The notes under the pieces are model-generated. The model made no database searches. It saw only the letters and a list, made by a program, of their open reading frames with translations, and was not told where the DNA came from. The position numbers and the translations under genes were made by a program. Positions 5,964-12,709 of a DNA stretch of 17,376 nucleotides are shown here, piece after piece. Source of the DNA: an uncultured Oscillospiraceae bacterium (GTDB lineage: Bacteria; Bacillota; Clostridia; Oscillospirales; Oscillospiraceae); assembly GCA_934597345.1 (NCBI GenBank), contig CAKTRJ010000038.1, forward strand, positions 1 to 17,376, read 5' to 3'. The stretch's first letter is position 1. Every line of letters begins with the position of its first letter.

Positions 5964-6932
5964 ATGAGGATCGGAAATGTGGAGGTGGCCTCCCGGCTGG
6001 CGCTGGCCCCCATGGCGGGGGTGACGGACATGGCGTTCCGCCAGATCTGCCGTGAGCTGGGCGCGGGCTACTCCTGCACGGAGCTGGTCAGCGCCAAGGC
6101 GCTGTGCTATCAGGACAAAAAGAGCCGCGCGCTGCTGAAAATGGCGCCCAACGAGCATCCGGCGGCGGCTCAGATCTTCGGCAGCGACATCGCCTGCATG
6201 GCGGAGGCCGCGGTGATCGCGGCGGAGGTGTCCGGCGCGGAGGTCATCGACATCAACATGGGCTGCCCCGTGGGGAAGGTGGTCTCCAACGGTGACGGCT
6301 CGGCCCTGATGAAGGACCCGGAGAAGGCGGCCCGCATCGCTGAAGCGGTGGTGAAGGCCAGTCCCGTCCCCGTAACGGTGAAGATGCGCCGGGGCTGGGA
6401 CAAGGGCAGCATCAACGCCGTGGCGCTGGCGAAGCTGCTGGAGCAGGCGGGCGTGGCGGCATTGGCCGTCCATGGCCGCACCCGCGCCCAGATGTACGGC
6501 GGACAGGCCGACTGGGTCACCATCCGGGAGGTGAAGGAGGCCGTGTCCATCCCCGTCATCGCCAACGGCGACGTATTTTCGGCGGAGGACTGCCTGCGGA
6601 TCCTGCAATTTACCGGGGCGGACATGGCCATGATCGGCCGGGGCTGCTTCGGGAACCCGTGGCTCTTTCAGCAGTGCGCCGCGGCGCTGGAGGGAAAGCC
6701 CATCCCGCCCCTGCCGCCGCTTTCTGAGCGGTGCGATCTGGCGGTGCGGCAGATCGAGCTGGCCCGTGAGGACAAGGGTGAGCGGGTGGCCATTCTGGAG
6801 GCGCGGCGGCACTATGCGTGGTATCTCAAGGGCGTGCCCCACGCCAATTACTATAAGGATCAGATCGTTCGGATGAACACCATGGAGGACGTGTACCGCG
6901 TAACGGCGGGCATCAAGAGGGATTTGAAATGA
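5964..6932 (+). CDS. dus: tRNA-dihydrouridine synthase (DusB-like)
   Basis: Dus enzymes use FMN and NADPH to reduce uridine to dihydrouridine in the tRNA D-loop. The 322-residue protein has the flavin-binding start [15 protein letters not shown], the catalytic motif [11 protein letters not shown] with Cys101 as the expected proton donor, [12 protein letters not shown] (about 169-180), IANGDV near 200 and [12 protein letters not shown] near 224-235. Together these fit the DusB/Nifr3 group common in Firmicutes. I chose ATG 5964 because GGAGG (5949-5953) lies 10 nt upstream; an earlier in-frame ATG at 5916 sits next to the promoter and adds a cysteine-rich tail not typical of the family. A three-codon ATG ACC CTA TGA overlaps the start. 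Its stop overlaps the sigma factor start (ATGA), so translation is probably coupled. Confidence 0.93.
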   Translation: MRIGNVEVASRLALAPMAGVTDMAFRQICRELGAGYSCTELVSAKALCYQDKKSRALLKMAPNEHPAAAQIFGSDIACMAEAAVIAAEVSGAEVIDINMGCPVGKVVSNGDGSALMKDPEKAARIAEAVVKASPVPVTVKMRRGWDKGSINAVALAKLLEQAGVAALAVHGRTRAQMYGGQADWVTIREVKEAVSIPVIANGDVFSAEDCLRILQFTGADMAMIGRGCFGNPWLFQQCAAALEGKPIPPLPPLSERCDLAVRQIELAREDKGERVAILEARRHYAWYLKGVPHANYYKDQIVRMNTMEDVYRVTAGIKRDLK

Positions 6933-7528
6933 AGGATCAGGAAAACATCATCGCACGGGCGCGGCGGGGCGACGCCGACGCCTTCGAGCAGCTGGTGGCG
7001 GCCTATCGGGATCAGGTGTTCCGCCTGGCCCTGCGCATGTGCGGCAACGAGGCCGACGCCGACGAGGTGGCCCAGGAGGCATTTCTCTCCGCGTGGAAGG
7101 CCCTGCCTAATTTCCGGGGCGACAGCCGGTTTTCCACATGGCTCTATCAGCTGACCAGCCACGCCGCCATCGACCTGATGCGGCGGGAGAAGCGGCAGAT
7201 CGCCGCCGAGGACATCACTGAGGTCAGCGCCCCCGACCCCGCGCCCGGCCCGCAGCAGCAGGCGGAGCAGTCGGAGACCCGGCAGGCTGTCCGGGACGCC
7301 ATGGCGCAGCTTTCGCCGGAGTACCGGCAGATCGTGGTGCTGCGGTTTTTGCAGGAGCTGAGCTATGAGGAGATCGGCGCGGTGCTGAAGCTGCCGCCGG
7401 GTACGGTGAAATCCCGGCTGAACCGGGCCAAATCGCAGTTAAAAGGCATTTTGTCAAAAAGCGGGAACCTTTTCGGTGCAGGGAGCGTCATACATACAGA
7501 ATCAAATGGAAAGGAGGCGCGGCCATGA
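6929..7528 (+). CDS. ECF-type RNA polymerase sigma factor
   Basis: This 199-residue protein has the two conserved regions of extracytoplasmic-function sigma factors. Region 2 covers about residues 20-90 ([56 protein letters not shown]). Region 4 covers about 125-178 ([18 protein letters not shown], then [19 protein letters not shown], the helix-turn-helix for the -35 element). A Gln/Pro-rich linker joins them, and about 20 residues follow region 4. It begins inside the dus stop codon (ATGA) and overlaps the next gene, a membrane protein with the layout of an anti-sigma factor, by 4 bp. The resemblance is to SigW/RpoE-like groups, but I cannot assign a group or the signal it answers. No obvious autoregulatory promoter is visible before it. 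Confidence 0.92.
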   Translation: MKDQENIIARARRGDADAFEQLVAAYRDQVFRLALRMCGNEADADEVAQEAFLSAWKALPNFRGDSRFSTWLYQLTSHAAIDLMRREKRQIAAEDITEVSAPDPAPGPQQQAEQSETRQAVRDAMAQLSPEYRQIVVLRFLQELSYEEIGAVLKLPPGTVKSRLNRAKSQLKGILSKSGNLFGAGSVIHTESNGKEARP

Positions 7529-8154
7529 AAGACAACGAACGGGAAAACGACATATTTGACGAGCTTTTGCGGGACGCCCTGGCGTCGGACGCCGCACCCT
7601 CCGAGGATTTTACGGCGCGGCTTATGGAGCAGGTGCGCCGTACCCCCCAGGAAAAGCCCCTGAAAAAGCAGCCGGTGATAAAGATCCTGGCGGCGTTGGC
7701 CGCCTGCGCGGTGATTGCCGTGGCCATCCCGCTGGTGACGGGCGGCATGGGCAGCTCTGCCAACCAGGCGTCCTCTGCCGACTGCGCCGCGCCGGAGGCC
7801 GCTATGAACAACGCCGACGACCGCGCCGGTGGGGATAACCAGATGGTATATTCGACCTTCCCGAATACAGACAGCACCGGTGGTGCGCCGGACAGCGATG
7901 GCCAGTCGGATACCGATCTCAAGCAGAACATCGCGCCTGACAGCGAGACCGTTCAGGCCCTGACCCTCGTGGGGCAGGACGCCAGGGACGCGAAAGCCGC
8001 GCTGGATACCATGGATATCCAGCCTACGGAAATCGAAAACGGTCGTTACACCTATGACCTTACCCAGCAGCAGGTGCAGGAGCTGGGCCAGACAGTGGAC
8101 GCCCTGTACGGCGCGGAGGACGGTCTGATATTGATCCTGGAGGTAACGGAATGA
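7525..8154 (+). CDS. Putative membrane anti-sigma factor
   Basis: The 209-residue protein has a charged cytoplasmic N-terminus (1-50, with DIFDELLRDALASDAAPSEDF, a helix-rich part suited to binding a sigma factor), one membrane segment (about 51-72, VIKILAALAACAVIAVAIPL) and an external C-terminal part of about 135 residues. That part begins with a low-complexity linker and ends in a compact-looking domain (LTLVGQDARDAKAALDTMDI to LILILEVTE). I see no HxxxCxxC zinc motif, so it is not a classical ZAS protein. The call rests mainly on topology and on being translationally coupled (ATGA) to an ECF sigma gene. Ribosome site AAGGAGG lies just upstream. It could instead be an unrelated membrane lipoprotein-like partner. 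The queT start overlaps its stop. Confidence 0.7.
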   Translation: MKDNERENDIFDELLRDALASDAAPSEDFTARLMEQVRRTPQEKPLKKQPVIKILAALAACAVIAVAIPLVTGGMGSSANQASSADCAAPEAAMNNADDRAGGDNQMVYSTFPNTDSTGGAPDSDGQSDTDLKQNIAPDSETVQALTLVGQDARDAKAALDTMDIQPTEIENGRYTYDLTQQQVQELGQTVDALYGAEDGLILILEVTE

Positions 8155-8660
8155 AAAATCTCACCACACGCAGGCTGGCCGTCTCCGGCATGATCGGCGC
8201 GGCCTATGCCGTTATGGCCATCTTCGGCTCGATTTTCGGGTTGACCTTCGGCCCCATCCAGTTCCGGTTCTCCGAGGCGCTGTGCGTCACACCGTTCCTG
8301 TTCCCGGAGGCCGTGGGCGGCCTGTTCGTGGGCTGCCTGATCGCCAATCTGTTCAGCCCCTACGGCCTGCTGGATATCATCGTGGGCTCTCTTGCCACGC
8401 TGATCGCCGCGTGGCTCACCTCCCGGTGCCGCAGCCGCTATCTGGCGCCGCTGCCGCCGGTGATCGTCAACATGGTGCTGGTGGGCGGCCTGCTGGCTTT
8501 TGAGCAGACCGGCTTCACCGAGGCATTCATGGCGGCCTTCTGGTACAACGCCTGCTCGCTGGCCGTCAGCGAGGCGGTGGTGTGCTACGTTCTGGGCCTT
8601 TTGCTGCTGAAAGCGCTGGAAAAGACGAAATATTTCAAGGAATTGCAAAAAAAAGATTGA
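8151..8660 (+). CDS. queT: QueT-type queuosine-precursor ECF transporter S component
   Basis: QueT is the substrate-binding membrane subunit of an energy-coupling-factor transporter thought to import preQ0/preQ1, precursors of the tRNA base queuosine. The 169 residues form about five hydrophobic segments. The family signature is visible near residues 35-60 (GPIQFRFSEALCVTPFLFPEAVGG, given here in full only as its key parts: PIQFRFSEAL and FPEAVGGLFVGCLIAN), followed by FSPYGLLDIIVGSLATLIAA. The energising EcfA/EcfT subunits are not in the window. Its start overlaps the anti-sigma-like gene by 4 bp with GGAGG 8 nt upstream. No preQ1 riboswitch is visible, as expected for an internal gene. The rpsF promoter overlaps its last codons. 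Confidence 0.88.
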   Translation: MKNLTTRRLAVSGMIGAAYAVMAIFGSIFGLTFGPIQFRFSEALCVTPFLFPEAVGGLFVGCLIANLFSPYGLLDIIVGSLATLIAAWLTSRCRSRYLAPLPPVIVNMVLVGGLLAFEQTGFTEAFMAAFWYNACSLAVSEAVVCYVLGLLLLKALEKTKYFKELQKKD

Positions 8661-8684
8661 CTTTTCCCGTGAAGATGATAAAAT
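8657..8684 (+). promoter_or_regulatory. Promoter of rpsF-ssb-rpsR
   Basis: TTGACT (8657-8662) and TAAAAT (8679-8684) are spaced by 16 bp. The -35 overlaps the queT stop codon. The transcript would carry a leader of about 80 nt before rpsF. Confidence 0.75.
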
Positions 8685-8699
8685 AATTAGGCTCGCGTA

Positions 8700-8752
8700 T
8701 TATGGCAATGCGTGGGCAAATCCTTGCTCCTATCGAAGAATAGGGGCCATAA
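8700..8752 (+). promoter_or_regulatory. Candidate structured leader of rpsF (S6/S18 autoregulation)
   Basis: TTATGGC (8700-8706) pairs perfectly with GCCATAA (8746-8752), enclosing a second hairpin CCTAT/ATAGG (8729-8744). The fold ends just before the rpsF Shine-Dalgarno sequence. Ribosomal S6:S18 leader RNAs are known ahead of rpsF operons in many bacteria. Whether this fold carries their exact bulge motif I could not confirm. Confidence 0.4.
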
Positions 8753-8773
8753 GTCCAGAAGGAGGTGCAAAGT

Positions 8774-9070
8774 ATGGCTAAGATTTCCGCCAACTATGAG
8801 GTCGTTTACATCATCGACCCCGCACAGGGTGAGGAGGCTGTTGCCGCGACCGTGGCAAAGTTCCAGACTCTGGCTGAACAGCATGCTTCCAACGTCGTTG
8901 TTGACGAGTGGGGCAAGCGTCGTCTCGCTTACGCGATCAATTACAAGACCGAAGGCTATTATGTCCTGATGTCCTTCACCAGCGCGCCGGAATTCCCCCG
9001 CGAGCTGGACCGTATCCTGGGCATTACCGAGGGTGTCATGCGTTCCATGATCGTCTGCAAGGACGAGTAA
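8774..9070 (+). CDS. rpsF: 30S ribosomal protein S6
   Basis: S6 is a primary component of the small-subunit platform and binds 16S rRNA together with S18. The 98-residue protein begins MAKISANYEVVYIIDP, typical of S6, and continues with VAKFQTLAEQHASNVVVDEW, GKRRLAYAINYKTEGYYVL, and RELDRILGITEGVMRSMIV, all standard S6 blocks. ATG 8774 lies 8 nt after GGAGGT (8761-8766); an in-frame ATG 9 bp earlier overlaps the ribosome site and is rejected. It is the first gene of the classic rpsF-ssb-rpsR operon, with its own promoter and a folded leader. Codons are richer in T-ending forms than in surrounding genes, as often seen for highly expressed genes. Confidence 0.97.
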   Translation: MAKISANYEVVYIIDPAQGEEAVAATVAKFQTLAEQHASNVVVDEWGKRRLAYAINYKTEGYYVLMSFTSAPEFPRELDRILGITEGVMRSMIVCKDE

Positions 9071-9082
9071 GAGGAGGGCAGC

Positions 9083-9547
9083 ATGCTCAACAAGATCTTT
9101 ATCATGGGTCGCCTGACCCGTGACCCCGAGCTGCGCCGCACGCAGTCCGGGACTCCTGTCACCAGCTTCTCTCTGGCCGTTGACCGGGATTTCAAGTCCC
9201 AGTCCGGCGAGAAGGAAACGGATTTCATCGACGTGGTGGCGTGGCGCTCGACCGCTGAGTTCGTCGCCAAGTACTTCACCAAGGGCCGCATGGCCGTGGT
9301 AGAGGGCCGCCTGCAGATCCGTGACTGGCAGGACAAAGACGGCAACAAGCGCCGCAGCGCGGAGGTCGTTGCCGACAACGTTTATTTCGGTGACAGCCGG
9401 CCCGCTGGCAATGGCGGCAATTCGTTCAACGATGGCCCGTCCTACAACAGCGCGCCCGCTTACAGCGCTCCCACCGGCGGCTATGCCGCGCCCGTGGGCG
9501 GCGACTTTGCCGAGATCGACGACGAGGACGGCGACCTGCCGTTCTGA
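9083..9547 (+). CDS. ssb: Single-stranded DNA-binding protein
   Basis: SSB coats single-stranded DNA in replication, recombination and repair, and recruits partners through its C-terminal tip. The 154-residue protein has the OB-fold domain at about 1-108 (MLNKIFIMGRLTRDPELR, SFSLAVDRDF, ETDFIDVVAWRSTAEFVAKY, KGRMAVVEGRLQIRDWQD, AEVVADNVYF). A flexible Gly/Asn/Ser/Ala/Pro-rich linker follows, then the acidic tip ending DDEDGDLPF, equivalent to the usual DDDIPF. ATG 9083 follows GAGGAGGG. The gene lies 12 bp after rpsF and 42 bp before rpsR, the usual order in Firmicutes, so it is coordinated with ribosomal protein synthesis. Confidence 0.97.
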   Translation: MLNKIFIMGRLTRDPELRRTQSGTPVTSFSLAVDRDFKSQSGEKETDFIDVVAWRSTAEFVAKYFTKGRMAVVEGRLQIRDWQDKDGNKRRSAEVVADNVYFGDSRPAGNGGNSFNDGPSYNSAPAYSAPTGGYAAPVGGDFAEIDDEDGDLPF

Positions 9548-9589
9548 CCCGTGTCCGGGACACAAAAATAATTAAAGGAGGACTATTCC

Positions 9590-9841
9590 ATGGCTATGGA
9601 ACGTGAAAACAGACCCGCACGCGGCGGCGTCCGCAAGCGGAAGAAGGTTTGCCAGTTCTGCGTGGATAAGTGCGAGCATATTGATTACAAGGATGCTGCC
9701 AAGCTGCGCCGCTTCATCAGCGAGCGCTCCAAGATCCTGCCTCGCCGCACCACCGGTACCTGCGCCATGCATCAGCGCCAGCTGACCGAGGCCATCAAGC
9801 GCGCCCGTCAGATCGCCCTGCTGCCCTTCGTCACCGAGTAA
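9590..9841 (+). CDS. rpsR: 30S ribosomal protein S18
   Basis: S18 is the partner of S6 on the 30S platform. The 83-residue protein has a basic N-terminus ([20 protein letters not shown]) and the conserved core [44 protein letters not shown] and a later Cys (VDKCEH), with Cys in TGTCAMHQ, suggest a zinc-binding (C+) form, which would link its supply to zinc status together with the zur operon in the same window. I chose ATG 9590 with AAGGAGG 8 nt upstream; a second ATG at 9596 would be too far. A strong terminator follows 19 bp after the stop. Confidence 0.96.
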   Translation: MAMERENRPARGGVRKRKKVCQFCVDKCEHIDYKDAAKLRRFISERSKILPRRTTGTCAMHQRQLTEAIKRARQIALLPFVTE

Positions 9842-9860
9842 GACGAACCACATGCAACGA

Positions 9861-9893
9861 AAAGCTCCACCCATCCGGGTGGAGCTTTTTTGT
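9861..9893 (+). terminator. Terminator of rpsF-ssb-rpsR
   Basis: A perfect 12-bp stem (AAAGCTCCACCC with GGGTGGAGCTTT, loop ATCC) runs straight into a T6 tract. It lies about 20 bp after the rpsR stop. Confidence 0.95.
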
Positions 9894-9912
9894 GTGGATT
9901 TTTGGAGAGGAG

Positions 9913-10346
9913 TTTCGCTCTCCGGAGCGACCTACTTTTGCCAATAGCGGCAAAAGTAGGCAAAAACGCCAGAAGAAACCTCCGGTTTCTTCACTTCCGG
10001 GCGCGCTATGATGCTTTTAGACCTGTGACCATGTGCCGCACGCTCGCGCAAAATTTTCTTTGTCGTGCTGTCATCGAATCGTCCCTGCTCCAGCGCCGCT
10101 ACCGCTGATGCCTACGTCGAACAACGTAATAAGTTCTGCCGTTGAGGATGTGAGCGGCAGCGGCGCAGGAAGAAAGTCGATGCGTCATACAAAACGAAAT
10201 CAACTGTGTTCCGCGAACGCGTGGTACAAGGTTACTGCTTTGCAAAATGAACAGCGTGGGCGGATTCTTAAACCGCAGGTTTAAGCTGTCCTTTTGGGTA
10301 CTTTTGGGACAGCGGCCAAAAGTACCTCGTCCCCGCAGGGACGAAA
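9913..10346 (+). repeat. Structured repeat element, copy 3 (full length)
   Basis: This is the only complete copy in the window. Left arm: TTTCG end, CGCTC/GAGCG hairpin (9916-9929), CCTACTTTTGCC/GGCAAAAGTAGG (9931-9960), GAAGAAACC/GGTTTCTTC (9972-9992). Middle: a 14-bp GC-rich stem with one mismatch (10093-10106 with 10153-10166) around a 46-nt loop. Right arm: CTTAAACC/GGTTTAAG (10267-10285), GGTACTTTTGG/CCAAAAGTACC (10297-10326), CGTCCC/GGGACG (10328-10343), CGAAA end. Read inward, the two arms align over about 75 bp, so the element is bounded by long imperfect inverted repeats that each contain three hairpins. It fills most of the 579-bp gap between rpsR and the next gene. No shared ORF is present. 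Confidence 0.88.
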
Positions 10347-10381
10347 TACCTCTTCGCCCCGACGGACGAAGCTTCCAAAAC

Positions 10382-10409
10382 ACAAAGGACGGGTCGCCCC
10401 GTCCTTTGT
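10382..10409 (-). terminator. Terminator of the FMN-dependent dehydrogenase gene
   Basis: A perfect 12-bp stem (ACAAAGGACGGG with CCCGTCCTTTGT, 4-nt loop) lies 11 bp past the stop of the minus-strand gene. The downstream T-run on that strand is short (GTGTTTTGG), so efficiency is uncertain. Confidence 0.7.
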
Positions 10410-10420
10410 TGTGTATCCGA

Positions 10421-11434
10421 TTACCGCACCATGCTCCGGTCGATCTCCGCCAGAGAGTGCGCGCCGCACATCAGCATGGTGTCCTCCAGCTCGGCCTTCA
10501 GCTTCTCCACCAGCACGGCAGGGCCTTCCAGGCCGCCGCCGTACACCATGTTGACGAAGGGACGGGCAATCAGCACGCCCTTTGCGCCCAGCGCCAGCGC
10601 CTTAAACACGTCCATACCGGTACGGATACCGCCGTCCACCAGCACCATCACGTCCTTGCCAACAGCGTCCACGATCTCCGGCAGCACCTCCGCCGTGGCG
10701 GGACACTGATCCAGCACGCGGCCGCCGTGGTTGGACACGACGATGGCCTTGGCTCCGGCCTTCACGGCCTTCTCCGCGCCCTTGACGGTCATGATGCCCT
10801 TCAGGATAAAGGGCACGCCGGCGTAGTCCGCGATCTCCTTCAGCTGCTCCACCGTCTTGCTGCCGGCGGGCGGCGTCAGGTTCTTCAGGAAGGGCAGGCC
10901 CGCGCCGTCGATATCCATGGCGATGGCCCACGCGCCGCTCTTCTTGGCCATGTCCATCTTCTGCATCACCAGATCCTGATTCCAGGGCTTGATGGTGGTG
11001 ACGCCCGCGCCGTGATTCTCACCGATGGCGTTGACGGCGGCCTCCATCACGGCGGGGTTGGTGCCGTCGCCGGTAAAGGCCAGGATGCCCGCCTTGGCGC
11101 AGGCGGTGACCAGAATGTCATTATAGGTCAGGTCATCATATTTGTCGCCGTAATGCAGCTGCATGGCGCCCACAGGGCCCGCCATCACAGGGATGGTCAG
11201 CTGATGGCCGAAGAAATCAAAGGTGGTATCCGCCGGGCCGTTCTCGCAGATGGTGTCCATGTTGACACACAACTCCTGCCATTTCTGGTAGTTGCGGATA
11301 AAGCCGGTGCCCAGACCTTTCGCGCCGGGGCCGGGGACGGTGTTCTTGCAGGCCATACCGTTGCAGATCTTGCAGGATTTGCAGAAAGGCCCGATCTGAT
11401 CGCGGGAGCGATCCAGGATCTCCTGATATGTCAT
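10421..11434 (-). CDS. FMN-dependent alpha-hydroxy-acid dehydrogenase family protein
   Basis: The family oxidises L-2-hydroxy acids such as L-lactate or glycolate with FMN. The 337-residue TIM barrel shows PVMAGPVGAMQLHYGD (about 82-97), ILKGIMTVKGAEKAVKAGA (about 210-228), the catalytic SNHGGR (234-239, His236), LVDGGIRTGMDVFKALALGA (265-284) and IARPF (289-293). An N-terminal cluster Cys18, Cys21, Cys24, Cys29 (CKSCKICNGMACK) is outside the classic lactate-oxidase pattern and could bind an iron-sulfur cluster or metal. The region around residues 120-135 is also unlike classic members, so the substrate is open. An isopentenyl-diphosphate isomerase type 2 is a less likely alternative. It is a single gene with its own promoter and terminator, following the LysE gene on the same strand. 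Confidence 0.85.
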   Translation of the reverse strand: MTYQEILDRSRDQIGPFCKSCKICNGMACKNTVPGPGAKGLGTGFIRNYQKWQELCVNMDTICENGPADTTFDFFGHQLTIPVMAGPVGAMQLHYGDKYDDLTYNDILVTACAKAGILAFTGDGTNPAVMEAAVNAIGENHGAGVTTIKPWNQDLVMQKMDMAKKSGAWAIAMDIDGAGLPFLKNLTPPAGSKTVEQLKEIADYAGVPFILKGIMTVKGAEKAVKAGAKAIVVSNHGGRVLDQCPATAEVLPEIVDAVGKDVMVLVDGGIRTGMDVFKALALGAKGVLIARPFVNMVYGGGLEGPAVLVEKLKAELEDTMLMCGAHSLAEIDRSMVR

Positions 11435-11482
11435 GTCTCATTCCTCACTTTCAAATCGCCGCGCAGGGCGTAGGTATGGCAT

Positions 11483-11510
11483 ATCATATCACGATTTGGG
11501 AAATATGCAA
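11483..11510 (-). promoter_or_regulatory. Promoter of the FMN-dependent dehydrogenase gene
   Basis: On the minus strand TTGCAT (11505-11510) and TATGAT (11483-11488) are spaced by 16 bp, giving a leader of about 40 nt. The same -35, -10 and spacing occur before the neighbouring lysE-type gene. Confidence 0.65.
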
Positions 11511-11552
11511 GAACTTTTCCCGCGTTTTTCGTCAGAATATTCAATAAAAATC

Positions 11553-12173
11553 TCAGCCGACCCAGCCCATCATTTTGATAAAGCTCCATGCCAGCTTCAG
11601 TCCGTAGAAAATGATCACCGCGCCGCAGACCTTGTTGATGATGTTCAGCACCTTCTCGTTGAACTTGCTGCCCAGCAGGGAGACCACGGTGGACAGGGTC
11701 AGGAACCACAGGATGGACGCGGAGCCGAAGCCGCAGATGAAGTAGGCGTCCGTCCCGGCGGGAAGGCTGGCCCGGAACGCGCCCAGCATCATGGTACCGT
11801 CGATGATGGCCTGGGGGTTCAGCCACGTCACCACAAAGGCGCTGGTGATCAGCTTCCAGACGGGGACGTTCACGTCCCGGCCGCCCTCAAGACCGGCCTT
11901 GGAGCGCAGCAAGCCTATGCCGATCCAGATGACGATGAGACTGCCCACCGCCAGAATGACCTTCTGCAGCCAGGGTAGGGCCTGCATCAGCGCGCCCGCG
12001 CCAAGAAAGCAGCTGAAACCCAGGGAGATGTCCCAGAAAATGACGATCAGCGCCGTCAGATACACGCGGCTGCGCTTCTGGGTCAGGGCGCTGTTGATGA
12101 CGAACAGGTTCTGCAAACCGATGGGGGCCACATAGGCAAGGCCCATGGTGAGGCCCTGTAAATAAATGTTCAT
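11553..12173 (-). CDS. LysE/ArgO-family amino acid exporter
   Basis: LysE-superfamily proteins export basic or other amino acids through the cytoplasmic membrane. The 206-residue product has about six hydrophobic segments. It starts MNIYLQGLTMGLAYVAPIG with QNLFVINSAL, matching the LysE/ArgO opening where a P-G/I-G-x-QN motif follows the first segment. It also has VTWLNPQAIIDGTMMLG, the conserved NPxA(I/Y)xD block typical of LysE/ArgO. I chose ATG 12173; an earlier in-frame ATG at 12212 lies inside the promoter and adds a lysine-rich tail. The AAGGAG ribosome site is somewhat far (about 11 nt). It is divergent from an HxlR regulator gene with overlapping promoters, which suggests local control. 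The exact amino acid is unknown. Confidence 0.88.
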   Translation of the reverse strand: MNIYLQGLTMGLAYVAPIGLQNLFVINSALTQKRSRVYLTALIVIFWDISLGFSCFLGAGALMQALPWLQKVILAVGSLIVIWIGIGLLRSKAGLEGGRDVNVPVWKLITSAFVVTWLNPQAIIDGTMMLGAFRASLPAGTDAYFICGFGSASILWFLTLSTVVSLLGSKFNEKVLNIINKVCGAVIIFYGLKLAWSFIKMMGWVG

Positions 12174-12180
12174 TTGACTA

Positions 12181-12209
12181 TTTACTCCTTTTTTCTTACC
12201 TGCTATAAT
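12181..12209 (+). promoter_or_regulatory. Promoter of the HxlR gene
   Basis: TTTACT (12181-12186) and TATAAT (12204-12209) are spaced by 17 bp, with TGC just before the -10 (extended -10). The -10 overlaps the -10 of the divergent lysE promoter by two bases. Confidence 0.65.
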
Positions 12210-12235
12210 CATAGCACAGACGCCGAAAAATGCAA
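12208..12235 (-). promoter_or_regulatory. Promoter of the LysE-family gene
   Basis: On the minus strand TTGCAT (12230-12235) and TATGAT (12208-12213) are spaced by 16 bp. It overlaps the divergent HxlR promoter, so polymerase cannot occupy both at once. Confidence 0.65.
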
Positions 12236-12274
12236 GAACGCAGATTCTGATAACAAGGTCAGAAGGAGCTTACC

Positions 12275-12622
12275 ATGTCCCACTACGATTGTCCCTGTAT
12301 GGAGAAATGCCCGCTGCACTACGCCATGAGCATCATCGGCGGCAAGTGGAAGGTGCAGATCGTCTGCGCCCTGACCAACGCGGGTTCGCTGCGGTACAAC
12401 GCCCTGCGGCAGAAGCTGGACGGCATCAGCAATACGGTGCTGGCGTCCTCCCTGCGGGAGATGGAGGCCGACGGCCTTGTGGTGCGGACGGTGTATCCGG
12501 AGGTGCCGGTGCGGGTGGAGTACAGCCCCACCGACGACTGCCGGGCGCTGCTGCCAATTCTGGAGCAGCTCAGCGACTGGGCGGAGGCCAGAATGGCTGC
12601 TGCGCAGCCCGGCGAAGCGTGA
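12275..12622 (+). CDS. HxlR-family transcriptional regulator
   Basis: HxlR proteins are dimeric winged-helix regulators, several of which sense reactive compounds through cysteines. The 115-residue protein has the family opening with cysteines (CPCMEKCPLHYAMSIIGGKW; Cys6, Cys8, Cys12), WKVQIVCALTNAGSLRYNALR, then the recognition part LDGISNTVLASSLREMEADG, the wing LVVRTVYPEVPVRVEYSPT and a C-terminal helix for dimerisation. Its length is normal. GAAGGAG lies 7 nt before ATG 12275. It is divergent from a LysE-type exporter gene and shares its promoter region, so it is the likely regulator of that exporter (inference). The three close N-terminal cysteines make a redox or electrophile signal plausible. 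Confidence 0.93.
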   Translation: MSHYDCPCMEKCPLHYAMSIIGGKWKVQIVCALTNAGSLRYNALRQKLDGISNTVLASSLREMEADGLVVRTVYPEVPVRVEYSPTDDCRALLPILEQLSDWAEARMAAAQPGEA

Positions 12623-12672
12623 AAAGAGAACAGTGAAAAGTTAAGGTATGCCGCCAAAGGCGGCATGATTAT

Positions 12673-12709
12673 AAAGAAAGCCCTCCGGATGATCCGGAGG
12701 GCTTTCTTT
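12673..12709. terminator. Bidirectional terminator between HxlR and znuB
   Basis: A perfect 18-bp stem with a single-base loop (AAAGAAAGCCCTCCGGAT with its complement) has T-rich flanks on the plus strand and reaches the znuB stop codon. A second hairpin, ATGCCGCC/GGCGGCAT, precedes it at 12648-12666. Confidence 0.9.

Noticed and set aside
8060..8150. preQ1 riboswitch before queT
   Set aside because: queT starts inside the stop of the preceding gene and no riboswitch-like fold is visible there.
10247..11473. Long plus-strand open frame opposite the FMN-dependent dehydrogenase gene
   Set aside because: Its product is His/Gln/Arg-rich without family motifs, and it begins inside the structured repeat. 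The minus strand has the catalytic motifs.
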